Assembly: GCF_016908415.1 (NCBI RefSeq)
Contig: NZ_JAFBDW010000003.1
Span: 186,001-250,000, forward strand
Reading direction: 5' to 3'
Source of the DNA: Caldicoprobacter guelmensis
GTDB taxonomy: Bacteria > Bacillota > Clostridia > Caldicoprobacterales > Caldicoprobacteraceae
Length of the DNA stretch: 64,000 nucleotides
Part shown: in pieces, positions 8,549-17,027 of the stretch
Layout: the number at the start of each line of letters is the position of its first letter
Position numbering within the stretch: position 1 is the stretch's first letter
Position numbers and translations under genes: made by a program
The notes under the pieces: model-generated
The model's input: the letters and a program-made list of their open reading frames with translations, nothing else
Database searches by the model: none
What the model was told of the DNA's origin: nothing

Positions 8549-9358
8549 TCACTTCTTTATGATATCCTCGCCAAACCACTTCTTAGAAATCTCAGACATG
8601 GTGCCATCCTGCTTCATCTCGTCAAGTACCTTGTCTAGCGCCTCAAGCAGCGCTTTGTCCTCCAGCCTCAGCCCTACGCCGTACTCCTCGGTACCAAAGT
8701 TATCATCTAGGACCACAAAATTTTCCTTCCTCTTTTCGATATAATACCTTCCCAGAATCTCGTCTGCCACCACGGCGTCAATCCTGCCTGCTTTCAGGTC
8801 CAAGAGCGCTTCAAGGTTATCGGGATATTCCACTACTTCCGCTAGAGACTCATAGACCTCCTTATCTTTTTTCAATGCTTCAAGGCTGCTGCTGCTAATC
8901 TGTACCCCTACTTTTTTGCCTGCCAGGTCGGCCTTGCTCTTTATGCTGGATCCCTCGGGCACAATTATGATCTGGGTATTCACTAGATAGGGCTTTGTAA
9001 AAGCCATGTTTTTCTTTCTGTCCTCGGTAATTGTAAGCCCGTTCCATATCATGTCAATCTTCCTATTCTTCAGCTCAAGCTCCTTGCTGTTCCAGTCTAT
9101 GGGCTTAAACTCCACTTCTACGCCTAACCTCTTTGCAGCTTCTTTAGCCAAATCGATGTCAAAACCTACGATGTTACCACTTTCATCCCTGAAACCCATG
9201 GGAGCAAACGTGTCATCAAGCCCTACTATAAACTTGCCGGCCTGCTTGACCTTCTCCAAAGAATCATCCTTTGAAACCTGCTTGGCTTCAGAACAAGCAC
9301 TCAACATAAAACCAGCTACTAAAATCAAAGTTAAAATTAAAAACGACCTCTTCTTCAC
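8549..9358 (-). CDS. Polar amino-acid ABC transporter substrate-binding lipoprotein
   Basis: A 269-residue family 3 solute-binding protein. The start is a GTG at 9358 (reading MKKRSFLILTL), seven bases after GGAGG; longer in-frame starts lack spacing. The signal peptide ends in the lipobox LSAC, so it is a lipid-anchored surface receptor. The mature protein shows the family motifs GLDDTFAPMGF, GFDIDLAKEAAKRLG, and WNGLTITEDR. It captures a polar amino acid for the permease and ATPase encoded next. Confidence 0.9.
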   Translation of the reverse strand: MKKRSFLILTLILVAGFMLSACSEAKQVSKDDSLEKVKQAGKFIVGLDDTFAPMGFRDESGNIVGFDIDLAKEAAKRLGVEVEFKPIDWNSKELELKNRKIDMIWNGLTITEDRKKNMAFTKPYLVNTQIIIVPEGSSIKSKADLAGKKVGVQISSSSLEALKKDKEVYESLAEVVEYPDNLEALLDLKAGRIDAVVADEILGRYYIEKRKENFVVLDDNFGTEEYGVGLRLEDKALLEALDKVLDEMKQDGTMSEISKKWFGEDIIKK

Positions 9359-9402
9359 TTCCATTCCTCCATTCAAAGCTTGTTTAATTTTCAAACAACA
9401 AT

Positions 9403-9431
9403 ATTATAATTTAATGTATTAAAGAAGTAAA
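9403..9431 (-). promoter_or_regulatory. Promoter of the amino-acid ABC operon
   Basis: Read leftward: TTTACT (9426-9431), 17 nt, TATAAT (9403-9408). The -35 box lies inside the 3' end of the DUF1232 gene, so the operon has its own start despite tight packing. Confidence 0.65.
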
Positions 9432-9805
9432 GTGATAATTGATACGCACTTATGTACAATCATTGCAACTATAACAATCCATAAAATTACAATTGGAACA
9501 GCATAGTACCATTTTTTAGGTTTTCTGTCCTTCCAAATACCTGCTGCTTCTGCTTTGCATATCTCCATTATCTCATTTGGTATAAATTTAATAGTCAATG
9601 TTATCAATAACGGAAGGATGATTAGGTCGTCCAAGTATCCCAATACAGGTATAAAATCAGGAACTACATCAATGGGTGACAATGCATACCATACGGTTAT
9701 TCCTGCAAATATCTTTGCAACAATTGGTGTATCCTTTTTCTTCATTGCTATGAAGAGAGCCGGAATATATGTTTTTAAAGCATTTGCTTTCTCTTTAAGA
9801 TCCAT
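9419..9805 (-). CDS. YkvA/DUF1232 family membrane protein
   Basis: A 128-residue protein with the DUF1232 core (YALSPIDVVPDFIPVLGYLDD) at about residues 40-62 and a C-terminal hydrophobic segment (AVPIVILWIVIVAMIV). The family's function is unknown. It is third in the ChrB-like/MFS/DUF1232 transcript, 18 bp after the MFS gene, with GGGGGA about ten bases before the ATG. Confidence 0.85.
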   Translation of the reverse strand: MDLKEKANALKTYIPALFIAMKKKDTPIVAKIFAGITVWYALSPIDVVPDFIPVLGYLDDLIILPLLITLTIKFIPNEIMEICKAEAAGIWKDRKPKKWYYAVPIVILWIVIVAMIVHKCVSIITLLL

Positions 9806-9823
9806 TTGTTTATGTCCCCCGAG

Positions 9824-11065
9824 TTAAAGCTCTACTTGATGGCTGTTTTTTACCATATTATTCATTTTTGAATATAGAATGATAGCAATCAATTCAGTTA
9901 TACAAGTGAAAGCAATTATAACCCCTACCATATTCATATCATAAAGCAAACCCATCAACGCTGCTCCGCCAAGCAAAGCCAAACCATAACTGGTATTAAA
10001 TACTCCATAACCGGTACCACGCTTATCAAAAGGTGTAATATCTGCAATTGCAGAACGCATAACCGTTTCATGCGTTCCCATTACTATGCCAAAAATAATC
10101 ATCCCAATAACGATAAGCCCTGTCGAATTACTTAATGTCAAAAATGGCAACAGCAATGTGAGAGCTGGAATTACCATCAAAACCAGAAGGCCACCAGTTC
10201 TCATTCCTGTTTTAATTTTCAGTCGATCATAGACTTTGCCAATAAGTAGCGCTGTAGCAGCATCAACGACCATGGCTACTGAATAAAGCAAGGTTATATT
10301 TCCATCTGACATCAGGTTGTTCGCTTTCAAATGGTAACCTATTGTACTGAAGTTAACAAATCCCAACGTACAAAAAAAGGTGAAAGCCGTATAGATCCAA
10401 AAAATCGGCCTAATGTGCTCCGTACGTAAATCCTTTTTAATAACCGTAGAGATGAGATTGTCCCCTTTGGTCATTCTATATGCATATATCAGAAATAGCA
10501 TCAAAATTACAAACGGAACAAACAACAATTTATATCCCAATTGATATTGCGCAATTCCATTCTTTCCCGAAAAATAAAAAACCATAGTGAAAATAAGCGG
10601 TCCAACAAAAGCGCCTATTTGATCCACAGCTTCCTGAATACCGAAGGCAAACCCAATTCCGACTTGGTTTTCTGAAACTCCGGAAAGGATTGTATCCTTA
10701 GCCGGGCTACGCAATGCTTTCCCGATGCGCTCCATCAAAATCAGCACAACAAGAATATTCCAATTCCTAGTAAGTCCCATCAAAGGTACAACCAGTAGCA
10801 TGCCATAGCCTAGGAACATAAAAATCCAGTGTTTACCGCTCTTATCCGATAGGATTCCCGCAATGAGCCTCAGAAAATATCCAAGGAATTCCCCGATGCC
10901 AAAGACCAGACCAACAAGAGCAGCACTTATACCCAACAAATTTAAATATTGGCTGTTGGCGCTCCTTGCGCTTTCATAAATTATATCGCCCATCATACTG
11001 ATGATACCAAATATGAGTATCACAATTACCGCCGGTGAAAATTGATTTTTTGAATTATGACTCAT
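9824..11065 (-). CDS. Major facilitator superfamily transporter linked to ChrB-like protein
   Basis: A 413-residue MFS carrier with about twelve hydrophobic segments. The loop-2 motif is recognisable as RLIAGILSDKSGKHW (G-x-L-S-D-K-S-G-K) and ERIGKALRSPAKDTILS fits the loop after helix 4. The second half opens at FWIYTAFTFFCTLGFVNF. AAGGAGGAAG precedes the ATG. It lies 24 bp after the ChrB-like gene and 18 bp before DUF1232, forming a three-gene operon. Substrate is unknown; the ChrB-like neighbour hints at export of a toxic oxyanion or drug, which is inference. Confidence 0.8.
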   Translation of the reverse strand: MSHNSKNQFSPAVIVILIFGIISMMGDIIYESARSANSQYLNLLGISAALVGLVFGIGEFLGYFLRLIAGILSDKSGKHWIFMFLGYGMLLVVPLMGLTRNWNILVVLILMERIGKALRSPAKDTILSGVSENQVGIGFAFGIQEAVDQIGAFVGPLIFTMVFYFSGKNGIAQYQLGYKLLFVPFVILMLFLIYAYRMTKGDNLISTVIKKDLRTEHIRPIFWIYTAFTFFCTLGFVNFSTIGYHLKANNLMSDGNITLLYSVAMVVDAATALLIGKVYDRLKIKTGMRTGGLLVLMVIPALTLLLPFLTLSNSTGLIVIGMIIFGIVMGTHETVMRSAIADITPFDKRGTGYGVFNTSYGLALLGGAALMGLLYDMNMVGVIIAFTCITELIAIILYSKMNNMVKNSHQVEL

Positions 11066-11089
11066 AAGCTTAATCTTCCTCCTTTTTAA

Positions 11090-11629
11090 TTATTCTCCTT
11101 CATTTAACGCATAAACCTTATTGCTAAAATCATCCAACAGGCGTTTACATTTTTCTAACATTTCCTCTGCCTGCTTCTTTAGTGGGGCACCAAAAAAATC
11201 TCTACTATTTATCTTTTTTAACCATTCCACAAGCTTGTTGTATTCAGCTTCGTTTTCTTCGAGTTCAATATATGTGAAGTTTTCTCTCCTTGTTTCCTTT
11301 TCAATTTCAAGGAAAAAGTCTTCACATTTTTCTAAAAACTCTTGGTATTCCTCATCTCTGGCTTTATTAAACAGATTGATTATGTCATCTGTGTTTCCCG
11401 TGCTAAGAAAATCAGCATTTGCGATGTATGCAATACCGCCGTTTTCAATTATTTCTTTTGCCATCTCATTGAAAAGTTTTAAATGTTCTTCGGAAGCAGG
11501 AAGAACCCACATTGATTGTCCAATGCTTACAGACCCGCATTTTTTTAATTTTCGCCATACACTTACTCGAACTCGGGACTGTTCTTTCGGCAAGGTGAAA
11601 TTCAATATTAACCATTCTCTACTGCTCAA
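11090..11629 (-). CDS. ChrB N-terminal-domain-like protein, possible regulator
   Basis: A ~179-residue protein resembling the N-terminal domain of chromate-resistance protein ChrB (REWLILNFTLPKEQSRVRV, then VWRKLKKCG and QSMWVLP). The C-terminal half is acidic and helical, probably coiled. I choose the TTG at 11629, seven bases after GGAGG; an ATG at 11662 is further upstream without a ribosome site. ChrB proteins have been linked to chromate-responsive regulation. Here the gene leads an operon with an MFS carrier rather than ChrA, so the signal may differ. A 24-bp palindrome overlaps its promoter. Confidence 0.7.
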   Translation of the reverse strand: MSSREWLILNFTLPKEQSRVRVSVWRKLKKCGSVSIGQSMWVLPASEEHLKLFNEMAKEIIENGGIAYIANADFLSTGNTDDIINLFNKARDEEYQEFLEKCEDFFLEIEKETRRENFTYIELEENEAEYNKLVEWLKKINSRDFFGAPLKKQAEEMLEKCKRLLDDFSNKVYALNEGE

Positions 11630-11654
11630 ATCATCCCCTCCTTTCATAAATGTA

Positions 11655-11702
11655 ATACTCATAACATGTAATAAGTATACAAACCACCAGGAGAATTGTC
11701 AA
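11655..11702 (-). promoter_or_regulatory. Strong promoter with 24-bp palindromic operator
   Basis: Read leftward: TTGACA (11697-11702), 17 nt, TATACT (11674-11679). Overlapping the -10 and start site is ATACTCATAACATGTAATAAGTAT's 24-bp dyad (11655-11678), centred on ACATGT, with 10 of 12 base pairs symmetric. A dimeric repressor would shut this promoter. Confidence 0.75.
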
Positions 11703-11797
11703 TAATCAAAAAACTGCATTCCAATAAAGTTGAATACTTTCCTGTCATATGAAAACAATAAGTAGTGTCGAATATTTCAACCTAAAAGAGGTGTGAA

Positions 11798-12535
11798 ATG
11801 AAACAGGAGATATTTACATTCCCGTTGTGGGACGCCTTCCAGGAAAATACCGAGTGTCCTCTATGCCATGTAATGAAGAGAGCTGAAGAATCCTATATTT
11901 CAGGGCTGTTCAGGGATATGGTTAACGATGTAAATTTTCACAGGTCGCTGGAGCATATGAGCTTTTGCTCGATCCATTTCCAGCAGCTTCTAAATTACAG
12001 GGATAAATTTGGATTGGCTCTCATCGTGGATAAGATATTATTGCACGAGATGTCAAAGCTGCAGAAGTTTAAAAGGATGATGGAAATACCTTACTTGTCG
12101 TCAAAATATCCTGTTTTGAACGTCATTAAGAAAATATTCAATCGGCACATAAATCATCATACAGAGGAATCGGCCTGCTTTTTATGCAGTCATTCAAGAG
12201 ATACAGCACACAGTTATGCTGGGTCCATAATTCAGCTATGGACATGCAATAGCAAATTTCAATCGCTGTACGAAAACTGCAAAGGCTTTTGCATCGGGCA
12301 TTTTCATCTTTTAATCGAAGAGGCTCAGCGCCTGCTCAGCGGCCCACAGCTTAAAAAATTTTGCCAATCTACCTTTGCGCTACAAGAAAATAACCTAAAA
12401 AGGCTTAATGATGAATTAAACTGGTTTATCAAAAAGTTTAATTATTACTACATTGACAGCCCGTGGCATAATTCTCGTGATTCACTAAAAAGATGTATCT
12501 TTAAAATAAAAGGTGACTCCATCAATCAAGAATAA
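11798..12535 (+). CDS. DUF6062-like protein with four paired Cys/His clusters
   Basis: A 245-residue protein I match to the DUF6062 type seen in clostridia. It has two repeats of a Cys-x2-Cys plus Cys-x3-His arrangement: CPLC near residue 21 with FCSIH near 59, and CFLC near 127 with FCIGH near 165. Two such sets could bind two metal ions. The rest is helical and basic at the C-terminus. AGAGGTG precedes the ATG. It is divergent from the ChrB-like gene and 57 bp before the DUF421 gene. Function unknown. Confidence 0.65.
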   Translation: MKQEIFTFPLWDAFQENTECPLCHVMKRAEESYISGLFRDMVNDVNFHRSLEHMSFCSIHFQQLLNYRDKFGLALIVDKILLHEMSKLQKFKRMMEIPYLSSKYPVLNVIKKIFNRHINHHTEESACFLCSHSRDTAHSYAGSIIQLWTCNSKFQSLYENCKGFCIGHFHLLIEEAQRLLSGPQLKKFCQSTFALQENNLKRLNDELNWFIKKFNYYYIDSPWHNSRDSLKRCIFKIKGDSINQE

Positions 12536-12592
12536 AACATGTACGTCCCAGCCAATCTATATATAAAAAAGCAATGGTGAGGAGTTGTACAT

Positions 12593-13270
12593 ATGCTAGT
12601 GGCATTTTTTCGAGCTTTAATACTTTATGTCGTCGTAGTAACAGGAGTAAGAATTATGGGAAAACGGCAGGTGGGTGAGCTGCAGCCGTTTGAGCTGGTG
12701 GTTACCATAATGATAGCCGAACTGGCATCGGTGCCCATGGAGAACACGGGTATACCTCTTTTGAACGGAATCGTACCCATCCTGGCATTGCTTTTAGCAG
12801 AGGTAATTTTCTCTTATGTCACTTTAAAAAGCGAGAGGGCCAGAACCATTCTATGCGGTTCGCCCAGCATAGTGATACAAAACGGCAAGATTGTGCAAAG
12901 GGAGTTAGCCCGCTTACGCTATAACATAAATGACCTTTTGGAGCAGCTGAGGGAGAAGAACATAGTCAACGTATCAGACGTTGAGTTCGCAATACTTGAG
13001 ACCAACGGCCAGCTAAGCGTCATACCCAAACCTCATAAGAGGCCGGTAACCGCCGAGGACCTCAAGCTCTCCACCCGCTATGAGGGCCTACCATACACCC
13101 TCATCATGGACGGCCACATACAGCACAAAAACCTTACGAAGGCAGGTCTGGACATCAACTGGCTACTGCAACAGCTTGAAATTCACCGGCTCAAACCCGA
13201 AGACGTATTTTTCGCCTACCTTGATAGCCAGAGAAACTTACAGATAGAAGAAAAAGAGAAGCGGAGGTGA
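12593..13270 (+). CDS. DUF421 (YetF/YdfR-type) membrane protein
   Basis: A 225-residue protein with three N-terminal membrane segments (first ~75 residues) and a cytosolic DUF421 domain. Family hallmarks are RIMGKRQVGELQPFELVVT and the later stretch LRYNINDLLEQLREKNI...VEFAILETNGQLSV. GAGGAG lies nine bases before the ATG. Bacillus relatives are tied to spore or envelope properties, but no biochemical role is established. It overlaps or abuts the DUF4363 gene, a pairing common in clostridia. Confidence 0.85.
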   Translation: MLVAFFRALILYVVVVTGVRIMGKRQVGELQPFELVVTIMIAELASVPMENTGIPLLNGIVPILALLLAEVIFSYVTLKSERARTILCGSPSIVIQNGKIVQRELARLRYNINDLLEQLREKNIVNVSDVEFAILETNGQLSVIPKPHKRPVTAEDLKLSTRYEGLPYTLIMDGHIQHKNLTKAGLDINWLLQQLEIHRLKPEDVFFAYLDSQRNLQIEEKEKRR

Positions 13271-13275
13271 ATTCG

Positions 13276-13656
13276 TTGAAGATACCCTTTATAATGCTAG
13301 CGATAACCATCGCGTTTTTTGTTTTCGCCGTATGGACCCAGCATTCCCTTGAAGCCTCTGCTAAAAAGTTAGAACATAGATTAACAAGCTTAGAATCAGC
13401 CATAAAAAGCGATAGCTGGGAGATGGCCGACAGTGAACTGGAGTCTTTAACAAAGCTGTGGGGCCAAACCAAAAATTCATGGCAGATATTTATAAACCAC
13501 GAAGAAATAGACAATATAGAGGCAACGCTGGCAAGGGTAAAACAGCTGGTAAAACTGCAGGAAAAAACCGACTCACTGTCTGAAATTTCGGCCCTCAGGC
13601 TTTATATAGCCCACATTCCACAAAAGGAATCCCTGTGTCTTGTAAACATCCTTTAG
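13276..13656 (+). CDS. DUF4363 family membrane-anchored protein
   Basis: A ~126-residue protein with one N-terminal membrane helix (FIMLAITIAFFVFAVW) and an exported helical domain. The TTG at 13276 sits eight bases after GGAGG; a GTG at 13267 overlapping the previous stop is less well placed. It directly follows the DUF421 gene, and these two families commonly travel together. Function unknown. Confidence 0.7.
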   Translation: MKIPFIMLAITIAFFVFAVWTQHSLEASAKKLEHRLTSLESAIKSDSWEMADSELESLTKLWGQTKNSWQIFINHEEIDNIEATLARVKQLVKLQEKTDSLSEISALRLYIAHIPQKESLCLVNIL

Positions 13657-13744
13657 GTTAATAGGAGGTGGATACAAAACGAGCTTTTTGAGGCTCTCCT
13701 CACAAACACAATTCATTTGGGCTGTTCCGGCTAAACAACAGTCT

Positions 13745-14071
13745 TTAGCCCCAAAATATATCGGCATAATCCTCTTCAATATACTCGCTGTAGAAATCTA
13801 TAAACAATCTAGATTTAGCCGGTTGAGAAGCACGATCCTCCACCTGAACCCTGCACAAAAAGTCCTGATTTTCAAAGAAGCTTATGGCTTCGTAGTCCCA
13901 AGGAATATCAGTGCGTTCATATATACCATATCGTTCCAAATCCTTCAAAAACGGTTTTATCTTATCCTCCGAATCTACATCCACCTCAACGCTTCCTTTT
14001 TGCCTCAGCTCCTTGATGATCTCATCGGTCTCCCCTGTCTGATAGCGAAAAGCTCTTTCCACACACATCAC
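13745..14071 (-). CDS. Hypothetical acidic protein downstream of uvrA
   Basis: A 108-residue soluble, acidic protein I do not recognise. It is rich in Asp/Glu and aromatic residues, with SVEVDVDSEDKIKPFLKDLE in the middle and an acidic end (YIEEDYADIFWG). AAAGGATG precedes the ATG. It begins 15 bp after the uvrA stop in the same direction, so it is probably co-transcribed with uvrA. Codon use looks like its neighbours. A link to DNA repair is only positional. Confidence 0.55.
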   Translation of the reverse strand: MMCVERAFRYQTGETDEIIKELRQKGSVEVDVDSEDKIKPFLKDLERYGIYERTDIPWDYEAISFFENQDFLCRVQVEDRASQPAKSRLFIDFYSEYIEEDYADIFWG

Positions 14072-14086
14072 ATCCTTTCTACTTTT

Positions 14087-16915
14087 TCAAATATTGAGTA
14101 CCTGCCTTAAAAATTTACCTGTATAGCTACCCTCTACATTTGCCACCTCTTCGGGTGTGCCCTGGGCCACTATCATCCCGCCTCTTTCTCCACCTTCTGG
14201 CCCCAAATCAATGATATAGTCAGCCGTCTTTATGACATCCAGATTGTGCTCGATGACCACCACGGTATTCCCCCCCTCGGTCAGCCTGTGCAATATGTCG
14301 ATCAACCTGTGAACGTCAGCAATGTGCAGCCCCGTGGTGGGCTCGTCCAGTATATATATGGTACGGCCGGTGCTCTTCCTGCTGAGCTCAGTGGCCAGCT
14401 TAACCCTCTGGGCTTCGCCGCCGGATAAAGTGGTTGATGGTTGTCCAAGCTTGATGTAGCCCAATCCCACATCATACAAGGTTTGCAGCTTCCTGTGAAT
14501 CCTTGGTATGTTCTCGAAGAACTCCATGGCCTCCTCAACCGTCATATCCAGCACATCGGCTATATTCTTGCCCTTGTATTTTACCTGCAGAGTCTCACGG
14601 TTATACCGCTTTCCCTTACACACCTCACACGGCACGTATACATCTGACAAAAACTGCATCTCGATCTTTATAATGCCATCGCCACGGCAGGCTTCGCAGC
14701 GACCCCCTTTGACGTTAAAGCTGAAACGCCCTTTATTATATCCCCTTACCTTTGCATCGCTGGTCATGGCAAATACCTCGCGTATATAATCAAACACACC
14801 GGTATAGGTAGCAGGGTTAGAACGCGGCGTCCTGCCTATTGGAGACTGGTCGATGTTTATAACCTTGTCGAGGTGTTCGAGCCCCAGTATCCTTTCATAC
14901 CGTCCCGGCTTTACGCTTGCGCGATGAAGCTCCTTGGCCAGCGCCTTATAGAGGACCTCGTTCACTAGAGTGCTCTTGCCCGAGCCAGAAACGCCGGTTA
15001 CACAGGTCATTACCCCCAGTGGTATTCTGACGTTTATATTTTTTAAATTGTGTTCGCTGGCCCCGATGATTTCAAGCCATTTGCCGCTGGGCTGCCTCCG
15101 CACAGCAGGAACCTCTATTTTCTTTTTGCCGCTCAAATACTGGCCAGTAATGGACTCTGGACAATTCATAATATCCTCGACGGTACCGGCAGCAACCACC
15201 CGTCCACCATGGGCTCCGGCTCCCGGCCCCATGTCTATGATGTAATCAGCTGAGCGTATGGTCTCCTCGTCGTGCTCCACAACGATTACGGTATTCCCCA
15301 GATCCCTGAGCCGCTTCAAAGTGCGTATCAGCCTCTCATTATCGCGCTGATGCAGGCCTATGCTGGGCTCGTCGAGTATATAAAGAACTCCCACAAGGCT
15401 GGACCCGATTTGGGTAGCCAGCCTGATGCGCTGAGCCTCACCACCCGATAACGTTCCCGCAGGGCGCGATAAAGTCAAATAGTCAAGTCCCACATCCACC
15501 ATGAACTGGAGGCGGGAGCGGATTTCCTTGAGTATTTGATGGGCAATTAGCTGTTGCGTAGGCGTAAGTTTAAGGCCATCGATGAAATCCAGGAGCTCCT
15601 TGACCGATAGATTGGTCACCTCGTATATATTAAGCCCTCCCACCGTGACGGCCAGAGCTTCGGGCTTCAGCCTGGCGCCTTTGCAAACAGGGCATGGAGT
15701 ATTGCCCATATATGCTTCAATCTCTTCACGGGCTGATTCGGAATCAGTCTCATGGTAACGCCGCTGCAGATTTGGGATTATACCCTCAAAGGGAGCCATA
15801 AAATAACCTGAGCCATGTCGGTCATATTTAACCCTGATCTTCTCCCCTCTGGTACCATACAATATGATATCTACAATTTCCTTTGGCAGGTCTTCAACAG
15901 GGGTATCCAGGCTAAAACCGTAATGCTCGGCCAGCGCCTCCAAAAACATCCTGGCTATGCTGTCCCCATTGGCGCTGTTCCATCCAGGAACGGCAATTGC
16001 TCCTTCAGCTAAACTCAAAGAAGGATTGGGGATTACAAGTTCGGGGTCAATCTCCATTAAAACGCCCAGCCCATGGCAGTTGGGACAAGCCCCAAACGGG
16101 CTGTTGAACGAAAACAGCCGAGGCGTCAGCTCCTCTATGCTGATACCGCACTCAGGGCAGGCATACTTCTGGCTGAAGAGGACCCCCTGCCCCCCGATCA
16201 CGTCCACAACCGCCAATCCATCGCTTAATTTTAACACCGTCTCAAGCGAATCGGTGAGCCTCTGCTCGATGCCTTTCCTCACAACAAGCCGATCGACCAC
16301 CACCTCGATGGTGTGCTTCTTGTTCCTATCAAGCTTAATCTCCTCCGAAAGCTCACGCATCTCCCCATCTATCCGAACCCTCACATAGCCTTCCTTCCTT
16401 ATGTCCTCAAGCAGGCGTACATATTCCCCTTTTCGCCCTCGCACCAGAGGAGCCAGAAGCTGAATCCTGGTCCCTTCCTCCATTCCCATGATATAGTCAA
16501 CCATCTGCTCAACCGTCTGCTGCTTAATCTCCCTGCCACAGTTGGGACAATGGGGGATGCCTATCCTGGCAAACAGAAGGCGAAGGTAGTCATATATCTC
16601 GGTAACCGTTCCCACCGTGGAACGGGGATTCCTGCGAGGCGTCTTTTGGTCAATGGAGATAGCAGGGGAAAGCCCTTCAATGTAATCTACATCTGGCTTC
16701 TCCATCTGCCCTAAAAACTGCCGGGCATACGCCGACAGCGATTCTATATACCGCCTCTGCCCTTCGGCATATAGGGTATCAAAAGCCAGCGATGACTTAC
16801 CGGAACCGCTGAGCCCTGTCACCACCACCAGCTTATCCCGGGGAATCACCACGTCTATGTTCTTTAAGTTGTGCTCTCTTGCACCCTTTACGTATATCAC
16901 CTTGCCATCAATCAT
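14087..16915 (-). CDS. uvrA: Excinuclease ABC subunit A
   Basis: Full-length 942-residue UvrA, the damage-recognition ATPase of nucleotide excision repair, acting with UvrB and UvrC (neither is in the window). Two ABC modules are intact: Walker A GLSGSGKSS near residue 31 and GVSGSGKST near 645, two signature motifs LSGGEAQRI and LSGGEAQRV, and Walker B LDEPSIGLH and LDEPTTGLH. Zinc modules appear as CPNCG, CPECG...CPNC and CEACRGDG...CEVC. The 5' half opens with VKGAREHNLKNIDV, as expected for the true start. No SOS box was identified upstream. Confidence 0.98.
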   Translation of the reverse strand: MIDGKVIYVKGAREHNLKNIDVVIPRDKLVVVTGLSGSGKSSLAFDTLYAEGQRRYIESLSAYARQFLGQMEKPDVDYIEGLSPAISIDQKTPRRNPRSTVGTVTEIYDYLRLLFARIGIPHCPNCGREIKQQTVEQMVDYIMGMEEGTRIQLLAPLVRGRKGEYVRLLEDIRKEGYVRVRIDGEMRELSEEIKLDRNKKHTIEVVVDRLVVRKGIEQRLTDSLETVLKLSDGLAVVDVIGGQGVLFSQKYACPECGISIEELTPRLFSFNSPFGACPNCHGLGVLMEIDPELVIPNPSLSLAEGAIAVPGWNSANGDSIARMFLEALAEHYGFSLDTPVEDLPKEIVDIILYGTRGEKIRVKYDRHGSGYFMAPFEGIIPNLQRRYHETDSESAREEIEAYMGNTPCPVCKGARLKPEALAVTVGGLNIYEVTNLSVKELLDFIDGLKLTPTQQLIAHQILKEIRSRLQFMVDVGLDYLTLSRPAGTLSGGEAQRIRLATQIGSSLVGVLYILDEPSIGLHQRDNERLIRTLKRLRDLGNTVIVVEHDEETIRSADYIIDMGPGAGAHGGRVVAAGTVEDIMNCPESITGQYLSGKKKIEVPAVRRQPSGKWLEIIGASEHNLKNINVRIPLGVMTCVTGVSGSGKSTLVNEVLYKALAKELHRASVKPGRYERILGLEHLDKVINIDQSPIGRTPRSNPATYTGVFDYIREVFAMTSDAKVRGYNKGRFSFNVKGGRCEACRGDGIIKIEMQFLSDVYVPCEVCKGKRYNRETLQVKYKGKNIADVLDMTVEEAMEFFENIPRIHRKLQTLYDVGLGYIKLGQPSTTLSGGEAQRVKLATELSRKSTGRTIYILDEPTTGLHIADVHRLIDILHRLTEGGNTVVVIEHNLDVIKTADYIIDLGPEGGERGGMIVAQGTPEEVANVEGSYTGKFLRQVLNI

Positions 16916-16994
16916 GCGTCAACCAAACCCTCTTCCGTTTTGTAAGGATTTTCTTCTCTACTGCGATTCAGAATACAGTATAGCAAAAATCCCT

Positions 16995-17027
16995 ACAAAA
17001 TAAAAGGGAGGATTGTATCACTCCCTT
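16995..17027 (-). terminator. Terminator overlapping the 3' end of nagZ
   Basis: Read leftward: AAGGGAG (17021-17027), ten-base loop, CTCCCTT (17004-17010), then TTATTTTG. The first arm encodes the last codons and the loop holds the stop codon of the NagZ-type gene. Confidence 0.6.

Noticed and set aside
11121..11705. 194-codon rightward frame opposite the ChrB-like gene
   Set aside because: It is Ser/Phe-rich antisense shadow, without start signals, over a gene with clear family similarity.
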